Source: Pisaster brevispinus
Lineage: Eukaryota; Echinodermata; Asteroidea; Forcipulatida; Asteriidae
NCBI GenBank assembly: GCA_023634235.1
Contig: JAMKCF010000008.1
Location: forward strand, 6,904,676-6,968,675
Direction: 5' to 3'
DNA length: 64,000 bases
Each line of letters opens with the position of its first letter. Positions within the stretch are counted from its first letter, which is position 1. The notes under the pieces are model-generated. The model was not told the DNA's origin. It saw nothing but the letters and a program-made list of their open reading frames with translations, and did no database searches. A program made the position numbers and the translations under genes. Of the stretch, positions 1 to 11,555 are shown piece by piece.

Positions 1-13
1 TTGTTCTTCATAG

Positions 14-422
14 TGAAAGTGGAACCAGAGGTACCAGAGGCTGGTGAAGCAACGAAAGCTGAGCCTGAGGTTTCACCCAACGAACCCTGCACAGTTGAGA
101 CAGAGGACGGTGAAGCAGCAGCTAGCACTGAACCCGAAATCGCCACCTTAGACAAGACAGAGGCAAACGAGGAGATGGAAACAACAGGGAAATCTGAACC
201 AGAAGATGGAACCTGCGGTGATGATGCTAAGATGGAAACCAATCAGGAGGATGCTTTGGATGATGTTACGGGTACCAGTGAGACGGCAGAGGATGACGAG
301 GGATCAAGTGACCCTCTCACTGGGGAGGCTTTGGAGAGTAGTCCCCCGGAGGAGGAACTTGCACCCAGTACGGAGGAGGAACTTGCACCCAGTGTAGAGG
401 AGGAACTTGCACCCAGTACTGA
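14..422 (+). CDS. NSUN2: NSUN2 exon encoding acidic linker
   Basis: The frame is open from base 1, but a pyrimidine-rich stretch ending in TAG at 11-13 looks like a splice acceptor, so the exon is placed from 14. The donor is GA|GTAAGA at 422/423; reading through it reaches a stop at once. The product is Glu/Thr/Ser/Pro-rich, a disordered linker between the catalytic domain and the C-terminal RNA-binding domain. It ends in three copies of an eight-residue Glu-rich repeat. The last two bases (GA) join the T of the next exon to make an Asp codon. Confidence 0.75.
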
Positions 423-3400
423 GTAAGAACTTTCAGACAGTTGTTTTGCTGAAAACAATCTCTTTGTTCAATTCTGTGTTGACTTTGACCTAGTAGCAAC
501 CATTTACAACTTCTTGCACATAAATCAGCATTTTTAAATCAGCATTTAACGGTTTCAACCTATTTCTCTCAGAGATTTTCTTGAGGATGGCGAGCATGCA
601 AACAATGAGAACAAAATGTCTCCACAGGAGAATTTTAAAAAGCTGGATAATCCACTAGCAATTTTGTGCACAGGATGTTTAGTGCAGGGACAAATGAAAC
701 TTGAAAGATCAAAGAGATATCCGCAGAGATGCAACAAATGGGAATGGGTGTACAACATTGTTTTTTTTTGTTCATTTTTTTCTTCTTCAAATAATAAATT
801 ACATGTTGGTCGTAACTGTAAATTGTATAAAAGAGTTTACAGCCACTATCCCTTTTCGTAGCTTGTAGGCCCAGGGTTCACCCTGAGCTTTTTCAGTGAC
901 TAGCTAGTGGGACTGATAACATTTTCATTTCACCAGTCCAGCAGCTTTTTCACTGGAATTGGTTTGCACATAGCTTTGAGAAGCAGTAAACTAGCCAGGC
1001 AGGACCGGTTCTCGGAAAGTACGGGTCCACACTGACTGGTCCTCAGAAAGTTACAACTGGCACTCGGCCAGTGGACTACTGTTAACGGAGAATGCAGGTG
1101 GCCATGAAACATTAGACTTGACTCAAGTCCCAATCCCGTGCAAGGCCCTTCCTTGCCTCATCGTCAGAAAGCTATTGTTTTGCACTCTGCATTCCCAAAC
1201 CTGATCGCGACCGCAATAGCTACATTTTGTTGGTGAGGGCGCACTGGTATTATATGTCTGTACTGTGGCTGCATGCTGGCGCATTACATGTGTGTTCGGG
1301 ACCTCGCGCGAGAAAGGGACTTTAATCAAGTCTAATAAAACATGGGTTGGAAGGGTTTAAAGATATGATGACATACATTCATGTTTCCAACCATGTGCGT
1401 AATGCTTGAATTTGCCCTCATCTCAAAGATGAAATTCCAGACCTGGTCCGCAGGACTCAGAAAGCATCGAGTATCTAGCACTTGGGCTTGGTGGTAGGCA
1501 AAAACTAAAATTGTGTTTTTTCTTTAGCCCAGATGCAAGAAGTAGTTTAAAATACTGTACTTTGTCATTTCTCAGTGGGCCGCCGCCTCCCAAGAAGAGG
1601 AAGTTCCAAGGCTACAAGGAGGACCCATTTGTCTTCTTCAAGGAAGATGAGGCCATTTGGCAGCAGATCAAGTATGTTAGCTCCTTTCTCAAAAAGTTGT
1701 ATCTCGTGAACAGGTGGAATTTACTTTAAGTTTAATCTTTGTACTCTTGGTGTCTTTTTCCGGTGAAGTTTATCAACCTTTTGAAGCCATTCAACTGCTC
1801 CATTCATATATGGTGGATTGTGCACAGAACTACAGAAATAACTGTTCATGTGTGTACACTGTTTTTTTTTTATAAAGATGCATTCACCACATGATATCAC
1901 ATTGCAAACTGGCATGGTTTATCTATCATTCAAAATCACAGTGGATGAGAGTAACTGGTCACACAGTAGGAGAGTTGCCTGTGGATTCAGGAGCATAAAT
2001 TGGCTGACTGGACAGGACCCCCCTTTTGCGCTGCTTTGTGACAAAATGACAAAACATAAACCATTATTTTATATTTTCGTGGAATCATGACCCCCAAAGT
2101 CAATGAACTTTTTAACGGGTCACTTATTTATTGAGAACTGGAGGCTGGAAATTAACAAACTCTTCCAAAATGCTAATATTTTGACACACTTGGGCTTTAA
2201 TATTCAAGTATGCAATGTTTCAGCTGATTTTTTCTTTTTCAAAGAAAATGTTGCAATAGAAAATTGATGACGTTTTGGATGCTTTGCAGTTTCCTATAAT
2301 GTCTATTTGTTTAGCAGTTACAAAGTGACCTTTATAACCAAGTATGTGATTTGTCAGGATTTTTCCTGATTTCAGGATTTTTCACTGGGCTCCCTGCATC
2401 TTCAAATTTTCTTGTAATAGACAAAGTTGCCATCACAGAGATGAAAATACTCGGCCCTTGTTATGACCAGACCTTCAGATATCATTTCAATGATGTAGAG
2501 AGTCTGTAAACCTCTTAACTGTAACAATTTGTACATTCAGGGAGCTTCGTTTCCACAACAAGAGGAAAATCAAATTTCAGGATTTTTCATTTTCAGATAA
2601 TCTCATCCCTGTATAACTGTTTGTTTATTTGCAGGTCATTCTACTCTGTAGATGACAGCTTTCCTGTCTCCCTTCTTCTGACTCGATGCCACGTAGGAAA
2701 GAAGAGAAATTTATACATGGTTAATAAATCCATCAAATCTATCCTGGAAAACAATGAAGATAAACTTAAGGTATGTATGGAAATCAAGACTGAACCCTAT
2801 CGAGATCACAGTATTTTGTGAGCATTAATAATCATGCTTATTTGATTGCTGCTTTCCCGGACTTTTACAGTAGTTCAGACTTAAGTATTTCTGTGGAGGA
2901 TTGGTCCCGGTATGAGCTTTATAATCAGTGAGCTTTCAGATTGAAACAAATCAAATTTTTAAATTATTGTAACCAGTCCTGTAGTATGTGTTCAGCAGGT
3001 AGAGAATTGTTTCGGAATAAAACATATGTGACTTTTGAAGATGTAAGTGTTTTCGTTTTTGCAGGTGGTCAATGGTGGAGTTAAGGTGTGGAGCCGAAGC
3101 GATGCCAAGGATGTGCCATGTGACTTCAGACTAGCTCAAGAAGTAAGAAAACAAAACTGGGCCCAATTTCATGGCTCTGCTTTCCGCTAAATTCTGCGCT
3201 TACGATCACCTTTCTCTGTGTACAGGGCAAGCGCCGAATTTCTGCGCTAGCTCTGTAAGCGAAGAATGCCTAGTAACGTGGAGTACGCACTCAACAAGCA
3301 AAAATTCCCAGCTAACCTGTGAAATATGCTTGACGTAAGCGCGGAATTCCCTGCTTCTGTAAGCGCCGATTCTGATAATCAGGACTCTGTACTTGACCAC

Positions 3401-6400
3401 TAAGGCACAAAATTTGTCATCACAACTTACGTATAAATTGCTCGTTCTCCCATAGGGCATCTACAGTGTCTTTCCATTCCTAAATGACCGCAAGATACCA
3501 CACATCACAAAGGAGGACGTTCGGACCTTGTTGACTCAGGAAAATCCATATTGCTCAAAGCTGGACGAGAAAGCCAGGGAGGTTGTCAACGGAAAGAGTA
3601 AGTAACTCCCTCATTACTAAATCAAATGGACCCCCCACCACAAACACATATGACTAATGATTAGGACTGCTTGAATGGCTAGGGTGTGGTTCAACATTTT
3701 CAACATTTTCGCAAGCGTATAAAACTGTATGCGATGGAGAAGGGGTTAATTTCCACTTTTTCAGTTTTATGAAAATGTAGACTTTTACCTGGAAATGTAT
3801 AATTGGTTTGTGGTAACATCGTGTGATTGTACACAAATATCTTCAAGTGCTGTGCTTAAAACTCTGCCTTCCACTCTGTCTAACACATGTCCGAATTCAT
3901 GGTGTGCGTCTAACTGCACGTGCACCGCCTAAAGTGTGCTCTGCACAGTAACACACAGGGAACCCGACTACCCAAATGGCACAAGCAAAATTCATCGTGT
4001 AATAACGTCAGGCAATTGGGTCGATAGGGATCAAATCAAAATCAAGACGGCAGAGTTTGTCAATATCCGCTCAACACAATCTAGTGCACTTACAGGTTAC
4101 CCTTTGACAAACTACCTGCTTTTGAGGTTGTCAAACATTTGACCAATATTATACTCTAATTTGATGCCAAAAAAACATTGAGATTGCATTCATTGTCAAG
4201 TGATTGTAATGGGCACTGCTCATTGTGTGAGTGAATACAAAGTTCACCGGGCTGCGAAATGAATGTTGGCAACTATTTGTTTCACTATTTGTTATTAAAC
4301 TGTGCTCAAATTGTTGCACACTTAAAGGGCCTTTGGATCGGGTTCTTTGGGCTCTAAAAAGTTTCTGTTATGAAATGAATATGGTTGAGAAGATGGTTTA
4401 AAAGTAGAATATATTAAAACACAAATATACCTCAAAAGTGTGTGGTTTTCTTTTTACTTTGTGAACTAACCCGGTCGGGTACACCATTTTGTAGAACCAA
4501 ATTTTGACTTCACAAAACGGCGGACCGTGTTAGCTCATGAAGTATAAAAGGAAAACCAATATTCAGGGATGTTTGTGTGAATCATAAAACATGCTTATAT
4601 AGCTCAAAGCACTCAATCCGAAGGCAAAGTGTCCCTCTGAAGCATGCATACAAGCCAAATGGGAATCCGGCTACGCCTTTTAATCACTTAGCACTGGGGT
4701 TTTAGAATTTTGTGCGTGCTCACGCATTTGATTAGAATTCGGAACTTTCATATCAATTTTGTTTGGAGAATATCGTTGTCACAATGACACCCTGACTTAA
4801 CCAAGTAAAGGTAACAAACATTCTTTTGAACCTTCGGTTAGAGTTTTTTAACTTTAGGTTAGAGTTTTTTAACTTTAGGTTAGAGATTTTAAAACCTTCA
4901 CCTTTTAACCTTAGATTGTTTTGTTTTTTCACTTTCATACTCTATCTATTGGAAAATGAGGGCCTCACAACATTGATCTTAGAGACCCTCTTTAAACACA
5001 AAGGTCAACATACTGATAAATGTTTATGTAAATAAAGAAATCAATACTCATTCAAAACATTTGTATTTGTTTTTTGTTTTTTTGCTCTTAGCAAAAAAAT
5101 TCATTTGTACATCTTCTCATTCTAAATGCTGCTTGATGCGGCGATTACCAGGTTGGGAAATAAAGTAGTCGTTATTAATTGTTTGCATTTGTTTGTTTGT
5201 TTTTACACTTGTGTAGGTCAGGGAAGTTTGGTGTTTGTGTACGACCCAAAAGAAGAGTAAGTAGTTGTTGGAGCAAAGTCTAACATTAGGAAACATTGGA
5301 TGCCAATTACACGTAATAAAAAAACCATGGTTGTTTACAGCTTGTTATGGGAAGGAACAAATAATGTAATCCAAATTATGAACATGCCTAACGGCTACTG
5401 TGGCATTAAATTGGTTTGAGTGAGCAACTTTAAGGCTTGTTTGCATAGTCCTGTTTGTTATGCAACTAAGGACAAACACAATGACCTTTTGATTGAATAT
5501 CATCCATACTCAGGAATGAATTAAAAAACAATTCCTGCACAAAAATGTACAGACCCATATATTTGAAGTGTGATGTTATTGGATGTTGTAGGGTGTTGAC
5601 ATATTCACACTGTATCAAATACAATGGCATTAATTTGTAATGTTTTAACCTGTAGTTAGAGACTTGTAATTTTTCTTTCCACTCTCATGAGGACTCTATC
5701 TATTGAAAAATGAGTTCATCATAAACTGAATTTAACCTTGGGGGCCCCTCTTTGATAAGGAATTGTAAAGATATTACAGTTCCGACAGAAGCAGTACTTT
5801 ATTTTATTATTTTGCCTTTTAAACTTGTCTTTTGTTGCCATTTAATTGAAGCTCGAACAATTTTTGCAAAACCTCACTTCAACACATGGCCTATCTGTAC
5901 ACCAAATCAACATGGGTTGAATAAAATGCCTTATATTGTAGATCATCAAATAGTGTGCCATCGGTTTGGACCTTGGGTCCTTCACTCCAGTGTATGTACT
6001 TATTGATAAGATTTGGGTGAGACAAAGGTCACACACGTGAAATCAGTTATACCGGCAACACCAATGTGGGTTTAATTCTAGTATGTCGTAATCACTCGCT
6101 TGAGCATTATCATCGCTGGCTGCGTTTAAGTTTTGGATATTGTCCAGATTATCTTTTCCACAATGATTTCTTCAAATACTATCCAGATAGTTTGCATTAT
6201 GATGCATTGTCCTGTCCATAATTTTTGTAATATGTGATGGGCTCTGTGAAAATGAGTCCCATGGGGGAAATTTAACGGTTTTAGTTTTATACATGGCTGA
6301 AAAGAGCATACAACAAGCTTCATTTTGACATATCTTACACACTTGTGTCATTATTGGTTCTAAAGTTATGACCTTTATAGAAAAACAAATTATGTCATAA

Positions 6401-7384
6401 TCTGAAAATGACCCATAATGGAGAAACAGCCTGTTTAATAAAAGACATAAAATATTGTAGAGGAAGCAAAGTACACAAATGAAACAAAAGGGTCAGAAAA
6501 ACCTGTTTTTATTCATCTTTATCGTTTCCATTTGAGAATTATGAAAATAAAGATCTTTCAGAAGCAAGAAACCGCACAATAAAAATAATTAATTTAAACT
6601 TTTTGTTCACCCTCCCAACACTCAACAGCCCTGTACTTGGAAGTGGGCTGTGCAACAAGCGGCATTTTCAGAGAGCCCTTCACGTATAATGCTGCAGTTA
6701 AAAAATAAAACAATTGAAGGAAGATTACAAAATAATTTTTACATGTATATCATTGGTTTTACTCCTAAGAGAGCATGGTGTGAGAATGAAAGTTCAATCA
6801 GTGGTGAAAAGTATGGATGTTCTTTTATCCAATTTGTTCTGGCCCTCAGAGATCCTGAAAGCGACGACATATCTTTTGTCCTGGTCGGCTGGCGTGGCAA
6901 GCATTCCGTCCGCTCATACATTCCAAAAGGTGAACGGCAACACATCCTGCGCATGTGCAACTTCGACCTCCCCGCAGACAGTGTGGATACTCCGTCAACT
7001 CCAAAGGACAGCGACACACCACAGAATTCCAGTCCGAGCAGAATGGCCCAAGATGCCAGTCCTAGTGAGACACCAGGTGATGTAGAGTGTACCACAGAGG
7101 GTGACAAACCTGCTGCAAACGGTGGGGAGCCTGATCCACCTAGTGAGGCAAAGAGTGATACAACGGTGGCCACACCCAGTCTTGACAAGTCCGGCGGTAC
7201 CCCACTGAGTGATGCGGTTAAAAGTCAGACGAGGAGTGGGAGAGACACTGAGAGGCAGTCCCCACGCCATGACAGACACCACGACAGGGGTAGAAAGAGA
7301 GATAGAGACAGTCACAGATTTTCAAGCAGTGATAGAAATGACGAAGCACAGCGAAAACGAGACTTCTACTTTTACTACTACTAA
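14..7384 (+). CDS. NSUN2: tRNA/RNA cytosine-5 methyltransferase NSUN2, C-terminal part (partial, 5' end outside window)
   Basis: NSUN2 transfers methyl from S-adenosylmethionine to carbon 5 of cytosine in tRNAs and other RNAs, mainly in the nucleus and nucleolus. Seven exons join in phase: 14-422, 1576-1671, 2635-2770, 3065-3142, 3456-3597, 5217-5256 and 6850-7384, giving 477 residues and a TAA stop. The first ~136 residues are an acidic linker. A basic PPPPKKRK stretch (possible nuclear localisation signal) then leads into FQGYKEDPFVF, which closely matches vertebrate NSUN2. KKRNLYMVNKSI, KVWSR, FRLAQEGIY, LLTQENP and VLVGWRGKHSVRSYIPK also follow the family order; this is the pre-PUA/PUA-like RNA-binding end. 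The Rossmann methyltransferase core and its two catalytic cysteines lie upstream of the window. The last ~130 residues are low complexity and end in an Arg/Asp/Ser-rich tail and FYFYYY. The family call is secure; exact splice sites are by-eye. Confidence 0.9.
352..422 (+). repeat. 24-bp in-frame tandem repeat (EEELAPST x3) in NSUN2 linker
   Basis: Three 24-bp units encode EEELAPST, EEELAPSV and EEELAPST(E). The units are nearly identical in DNA, so the expansion is recent, and it abuts the splice donor. A multiple of three preserves the frame. It looks like a polymorphic coding minisatellite in a disordered region. Confidence 0.85.
1576..1671 (+). CDS. NSUN2: NSUN2 exon with KKRK motif and FQGYKEDPFVF
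   Basis: The acceptor is CATTTCTCAG at 1566-1575 and the donor A|GTATGT at 1671/1672. The product GPPPPKKRKFQGYKEDPFVF then FKEDEAIWQQIK aligns with the conserved start of the NSUN2 C-terminal domain. The basic run resembles a nuclear localisation signal. Confidence 0.88.
2635..2770 (+). CDS. NSUN2: NSUN2 exon (C-terminal domain)
   Basis: The acceptor is TTTGCAG at 2628-2634 and the donor AAG|GTATGT at 2770/2771. The first base completes a split Lys codon. Residues SFYSVDDSFPVSLLLTR and GKKRNLYMVNKSIKSIL match the vertebrate NSUN2 segment around GKKRQLYMVSK. Confidence 0.88.
3065..3142 (+). CDS. NSUN2: NSUN2 exon (C-terminal domain)
   Basis: The acceptor is TTTTTGCAG and the donor GAA|GTAAGA. 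The 78-bp exon is in phase 0 and encodes VVNGGVKVWSRSDAK then DVPCDFRLAQE, matching the family pattern KVINTGIKVW...FRLAQE. Confidence 0.88.
3159..3410. mobile_element. MITE-like repeat with GCCCAATTTCAT end, NSUN2 intron
   Basis: Its left end resembles the ends of the elements at 43926-44122 and 48793-49074, and it carries the same GTAAGC/GCTTAC-rich interior. It lies just after the donor at 3142 and before the acceptor at 3455. No clear right terminus or target duplication was seen. Confidence 0.4.
3456..3597 (+). CDS. NSUN2: NSUN2 exon (C-terminal domain)
   Basis: The acceptor is CTCCCATAG and the donor A|GTAAGT. The exon encodes GIYSVFPFLNDRKIPHI then TKEDVRTLLTQENPYCSKL, matching the NSUN2 GIYTLYPFI...LLTQENP block. 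Confidence 0.88.
4324..4636. mobile_element. Palindromic MITE, family B, NSUN2 intron
   Basis: The ends are inverted: AAAGGGCCTTTGGATCGGG on the left and the reverse complement of AGGGACACTTTGCCTTCGG on the right. The interior is also self-complementary (GTGTGGTTTTC against GAAAACCAATATT). A full copy lies at 42661-43015 and a partial one at 57556-57800. No coding capacity. It sits in the intron 3598-5216; the rest of that intron is AT-rich without a clear feature. Confidence 0.65.
4838..4892. repeat. 23-bp tandem repeat x3
   Basis: Three copies of a unit containing AACTTTAGGTTAGAGTTTTT lie in the NSUN2 intron 3598-5216. It is a minor minisatellite. Confidence 0.6.
5217..5256 (+). CDS. NSUN2: NSUN2 short exon (40 bp)
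   Basis: The acceptor is CACTTGTGTAG and the donor GA|GTAAGT. It encodes QGSLVFVYDPKEE, equivalent to the KGSIVLKYEP strand of the PUA-like domain. The phases fit both neighbours (A+GT, GA+A). Confidence 0.82.
5257..6849 (+). other. NSUN2 last intron, no gene seen
   Basis: AT-rich intron. Bases 5510-5760 share a scattered repeat with about 53340-53760 (similar segments around CTGCACAAAAA and GAGGACTCTATCTATTG). Nothing coding was found. Confidence 0.6.
6850..7384 (+). CDS. NSUN2: NSUN2 terminal exon with Arg/Asp-rich tail
   Basis: The acceptor is GGCCCTCAG at 6841-6849 and the stop is TAA at 7382-7384. The exon opens with DPESDDISFVLVGWRGKHS, the conserved glycine/tryptophan segment, and continues through RSYIPKGERQHILRM. 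The remaining ~130 residues are Pro/Ser/Thr-rich, then a charged tail (RKRDRDSHRFSSSDR) ending in FYFYYY. The charged tail is not a feature I know from vertebrate NSUN2. Confidence 0.88.
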
Positions 7385-8574
7385 CTCACAGTTCCGCCAA
7401 AAAATGAAAAAGAAGTCTGCAAACTTGGGTTTAAATTAAGACAATTAAATCTGTTTGCAAGTACTTCATTGTTTTCCCTTTTAGGAAGTTGAGATGCATG
7501 ATTGCATGGAGTAGAATTTTCTCGTTGTTTGTGTTCACTCATGGTGCAACATTCAATAGACATGTACGATGACAGTGTCAATCAAAGAAGAACAAATACA
7601 GTAACACTCAAAGGTATCTATTTAAGAAGCAGAGCTTTTAGGCAATGGTTCCTTTGTAGCGTTAACATGCGTTGAGACGGAGAATGTTAAGTGAACATGA
7701 AGGTCCATGGTCAACAAACCGAGCCTGCTCTCGAGACTCACTTTGTGGTCTCGGCTGTTTCCAGGTCACTGCTGTTTCCAGGTCTCTTTGAAGACTCGGT
7801 CTGAGTCTGGGTCTCATAGCAAATATCTTAGGGCCTTATGTCAAGACTTTTCAAAATCTTAATTTCATAAGCGTCCAAAAACATATACAATTTTTTAAGT
7901 AACCCAAAAGAATAAGCATAACTTTCAAGCTCATCCTGCGGTGTGTTTTCTTTTTTCTTTGTTGGGGGCGGCGCAGCGCTGTCAAACTTTTTTTCTGCCA
8001 TACCACATCTTGGGTACTTGAGAAACCATAGTGAAGACTGAGCAAAGCCATTATACTGGGAAAAAGCAGGGGTTCAACATTAGAAATCCATTTAAAATAA
8101 AGAAAGTTGGCTTTTGGAGCATTGCGGCAGTATGCATGGCAAAATAAAGGATGACATTGTGAGGCGTGTTCCACCAATCAAATTTACAAGGATCTGTGTA
8201 TGTATATTGACTTACAGGGTTCCTGATAAACATGGTCACACCATGGTATTGGTACCTCATAATGTCCTTTTTGTTTGGGTGAACTCAACAAAGAATAGGT
8301 TTGGGTAATGTAACAAATAGACCTCATGCACATGACGTCATCTGAGTAGGGCGCCCTCACCTAGTAGAGGTCAAATGGAGGTTGTTGGTTGGCCAATCCT
8401 TTGTGCAGCATGTTCCATTGTTTCATCATTTCGTTTTACCTCTAAGATGGGGAACTGGATGATGTCAATGCATAAAGTCTATTAAACATAATTTATTTAT
8501 CGAATTCTGAAAGCTCATCGATTATAAAGTTCTTCCAAGTCCTCCAGAGGAATTACTCCTTCTAAATTTTAGAG

Positions 8575-8978
8575 CAGGGCTACAATTTTACACTGGACCA
8601 CAGTGAGACTAGTGATTTTGTTTTTCCGGGTCAGTAAACTCATGACCTGCAAGTCCAGCGGTCTTGTGTTTTTCAAATGAGTAACAACCCACAGTGTAAT
8701 ATCTTGAACAAAAACAAATTATGTTCAAATGTAGAATTTGACATTGTTCAGATAAATTACCTTTCAATTCTATGAGTAATCGAGTATATTTAATACCATA
8801 AAGACAAATGAGATAAACCCTCTCTTACATGGCTTGGTGCTTGTTCAGATAAAAGCAGTTACATGCAAACTGTGTCAGCAATTATTTTTTTCTAATTTTT
8901 AATCTGGTCTGGTCCAGTAACTATTTTGAGCTACAAGCCCTGAGGTCTTGTGCATTTTCCACCCAAATTCGAGCTCTG
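8575..8978. mobile_element. MITE family A, 404 bp with 5-bp target duplication
   Basis: It starts CAGGGCTACAATTTTACACT and ends with AAATTCGAGCTCTG, an imperfect inverted terminus. TAGAG flanks both sides (8570-8574 and 8979-8983), a credible 5-bp target-site duplication. Related copies lie at 13265-13506, 23250-23663, 52003-52397 and 62197-62390. The CAGGGC ends and short duplication suggest a hAT-like non-autonomous family; that class is inference. Confidence 0.75.
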
Positions 8979-9231
8979 TAGAGTAATGTCAAAAATCAAT
9001 GAAAATTAAACTTGAAGACCCCACAAGTCACAGTGTCTGATTTCAGTTACTACAATCAAAATAAGCTCATAATGATAATGCGTTTGGAACAATCTTTGAA
9101 ACATGAAATGTTCTTCGTTGTTTTCTCTTAAAATAAGATTGCTTGTATGTTGTGTTTACTATTAAAGACTATAGGAATGGGAATTATTTTACTCTTCCAA
9201 AGAACAATGCTTGATGTGCTCTCCCTTTTAG

Positions 9232-9475
9232 AAAACAAGGGCAAGACACTTGGCTATAATTGCTTCTCGTCACCCAGGGGTAAATGGGTACTTGTGATTG
9301 ACTGAGCTTGGTATGCTACATACTTGTATGCATACTCCCCAGGGAGCTGAGATGGTCTAAGGAATAAATAAATGGCCCAGTGACCAGGGGTAATAATGTG
9401 TGTGTGAAGCGCAGAGATCTTTTACTTTGGAATTGCACTTTATTATAAGATATGTTATTATTTATTAGAAAACAC
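9232..9475 (+). mobile_element. SINE 3' part
   Basis: GGGCAAGACACTTGGCTATA and ATTGCTTCTCGTCACCCAGG, then GGGTACTTG, resemble the body of tRNA-derived SINEs common in marine invertebrates. The tRNA head is missing, so the copy is 5'-truncated. The similar GGCACTTAACCACAATTGCT segment occurs at about 45225. Confidence 0.5.
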
Positions 9476-10084
9476 ACATTAGACTAACGATGTAGGGCTT
9501 ATTTTGCTCCAAAACCAAAAGTTTAAATTGTTCATCTCAAGATCATCATTGTCTTTATTTTTTGTCAATAATGTGTTTTCAAAACAGAATGTTTTGTTGG
9601 TGTTAACTGATAATGTCATTTCATTGAAAGAATGAATGTGCCATGGAACTTGGCTTCGCCTTGTTGAATGGAACATTTCATCGTTGAAGTTATGAAAAAC
9701 TGTCACCCTTGCATTTGTAAGCATTTCTTATTTGTATAATGCTGAACAGTTGGTAAACCATTTAGTTTGTCCAGTAATGTTACACATGTCAATCTATTGT
9801 AGTCAGTGTGTGAAGATGAGCCGACTGATCGAAAACAACATCTGCCAAAAAAGGCAGAAATAATGGGGGGGGGGGGAGGGAAAAAGAAAACCCCCAAATT
9901 ATTAAATTTATTATTTGATTCAAGATCGTTTGAAGGTTTGGTTGGGTAATTTGCAAGTGATGCAAAAATGTGATAACAAAATATATATTTAAAAAACGTT
10001 TCGAAAGTTAGAAAATGAAGTAAAACCGTTTCAAATAACTGGCAATGATTTTGCAATTAAAACGAGACAGTAATGTAAACTTTA

Positions 10085-10106
10085 CTTGTGTGTGTGTGTG
10101 TGTGTT
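10085..10106. repeat. TG dinucleotide microsatellite
   Basis: About ten TG repeats. Confidence 0.85.
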
Positions 10107-11242
10107 CTTTCCATTTTCCATGCTTTGTCATTTCTGGAAGTGATTGATAATGAAACAAACATCCCCAAAAACAAACAAACATCATCAACCACAGCAAATG
10201 AAACTAACATACATGTATGTTTCACGTTCAGGGTTTGAGTTGTAAGCACTATGCCACAACCCACTTTTTGCCTTGATCTTTATTTTAGTTACCAGCCTCT
10301 CAAAAAGCAACCGATGATGAATTGATAATAAATTAATATTAATACGAGCCACGATATTTCTGACGCATGTCAAGAAATGGCACCCTAGGATACAGGCATA
10401 TTTTATTGATGATGCATTTGTTTGTGTTTTGGTTGGCTGTGGGTGAGCGGGGAATAGTGTAAATACTTCCTTGTCTTAGAGCAAATCCGAATGGCTAGGA
10501 TTTTTATTTATTTATTTATCTATTTGTTTTTACTTCTGAGAGCAACTACATCTGGCAACCAAGACCAGTGTGTTTTGACCACCATGGAAATCAGGCTCTT
10601 TTTGATCTTTTTCTTCTTCTTCCTTTTTTCAGACAGTCGTGGCTTATGACTGATTTCTGCCGACGGCCTATGTAGTATAACTTCTTTTAGTTGTCTGGCT
10701 TGACGCGAAAACGCGCAGTAATTTTGAAGAAATTTAACAACTTTTTCACGGGGGGGGTGGTTCATTGCCACGCCCCTTATGAACAGACCGATGTTAAGAG
10801 CGTTGTTGTATTTTCCTACCAGAAGAATATAGCGGATAAAGCCTTTGCACTGTAACCCCCTTTTTGCAACAGAATAACCATCACGGATTCTAAAATGAGT
10901 AATTTCCGCAGTGCTCTGAGTGGGTTTCCTACGTATCTGCACCCCACAAGATTTCTGACCTGCTAGCCTGCAGGTGATTGGACTCGCCCACTTTAATAAT
11001 AGGGAAGCATGTAGTGGCGTAGAGAGTATGTGACCGTTATCTCAGAACAAATCTATGATGATGTTACTCATAGGTAAACTAATATTATTATTTTAAATAC
11101 GATTGTTTGCGTTAGTCAATTTTAAATAAAATAAAGGTGGATTATTTATTTTGTAGCTCAGAAACTACTACTTAACCCTACCACATAATTAAGTTGTGCC
11201 ATTGACGGGAAATTCCTCCCTGATCACTTAGACGTCACACGT

Positions 11243-11248
11243 CACGTG
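11243..11248. promoter_or_regulatory. E-box CACGTG upstream of ADP/ATP carrier
   Basis: A palindromic CACGTG lies about 310 bp before the start codon, inside a run of ACGT-core motifs (GACGTCACACGTCACGTG). It is a possible USF/MYC-type site. The role is inferred from motif and position only. Confidence 0.4.
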
Positions 11249-11486
11249 TCTTTACGTCGCTTTACTGAACGGGCAGTACTATTCATGAGCACGGTTTCTT
11301 TACGAAATATAGAGAAAGATTAATTTAGTATTTGATAAATAGAAAAACACAGTGTTGTATCATCTTAATATTTAAAGCCCTGTATTTTGTTTTAAGTTGC
11401 AAGATCAAAATTATTGCAAATAACTGGGAACTACTTTATAATGTGGATTAACAATTGACACAAAAAGCAGAAAAAGAGGCAGTCGA

Positions 11487-11494
11487 TGACGTCA
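11487..11494. promoter_or_regulatory. CRE-like site TGACGTCA in ADP/ATP carrier promoter
   Basis: A perfect eight-base CREB/ATF palindrome lies 62 bp before the start codon (motif end to ATG), with a related GACGTCA at 11231. CREB sites are common in promoters of genes for mitochondrial energy metabolism. The function here is inferred. Confidence 0.5.
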
Positions 11495-11555
11495 TTAAAC
11501 GTGGGCATCCATTTTGTACCGGCGAATTTCATCCTCTACAACTTGGGAAGCCATC

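Larger units (their letters stand above)
7385..11200. other. NSUN2 3' UTR and intergenic spacer
   Basis: Candidate NSUN2 poly(A) signals are ATTAAA near 7444 and AATAAA at 8096-8101; neither is decisive. The spacer holds a MITE (8575-8978), a SINE tail (9232-9475), a G-tract near 9865 and a TG microsatellite near 10087. No further gene was seen. Confidence 0.5.

Noticed and set aside
10520..10942. 140-codon minus-strand frame upstream of the ADP/ATP carrier
   Set aside because: Low-complexity Lys run and no family resemblance; likely chance.
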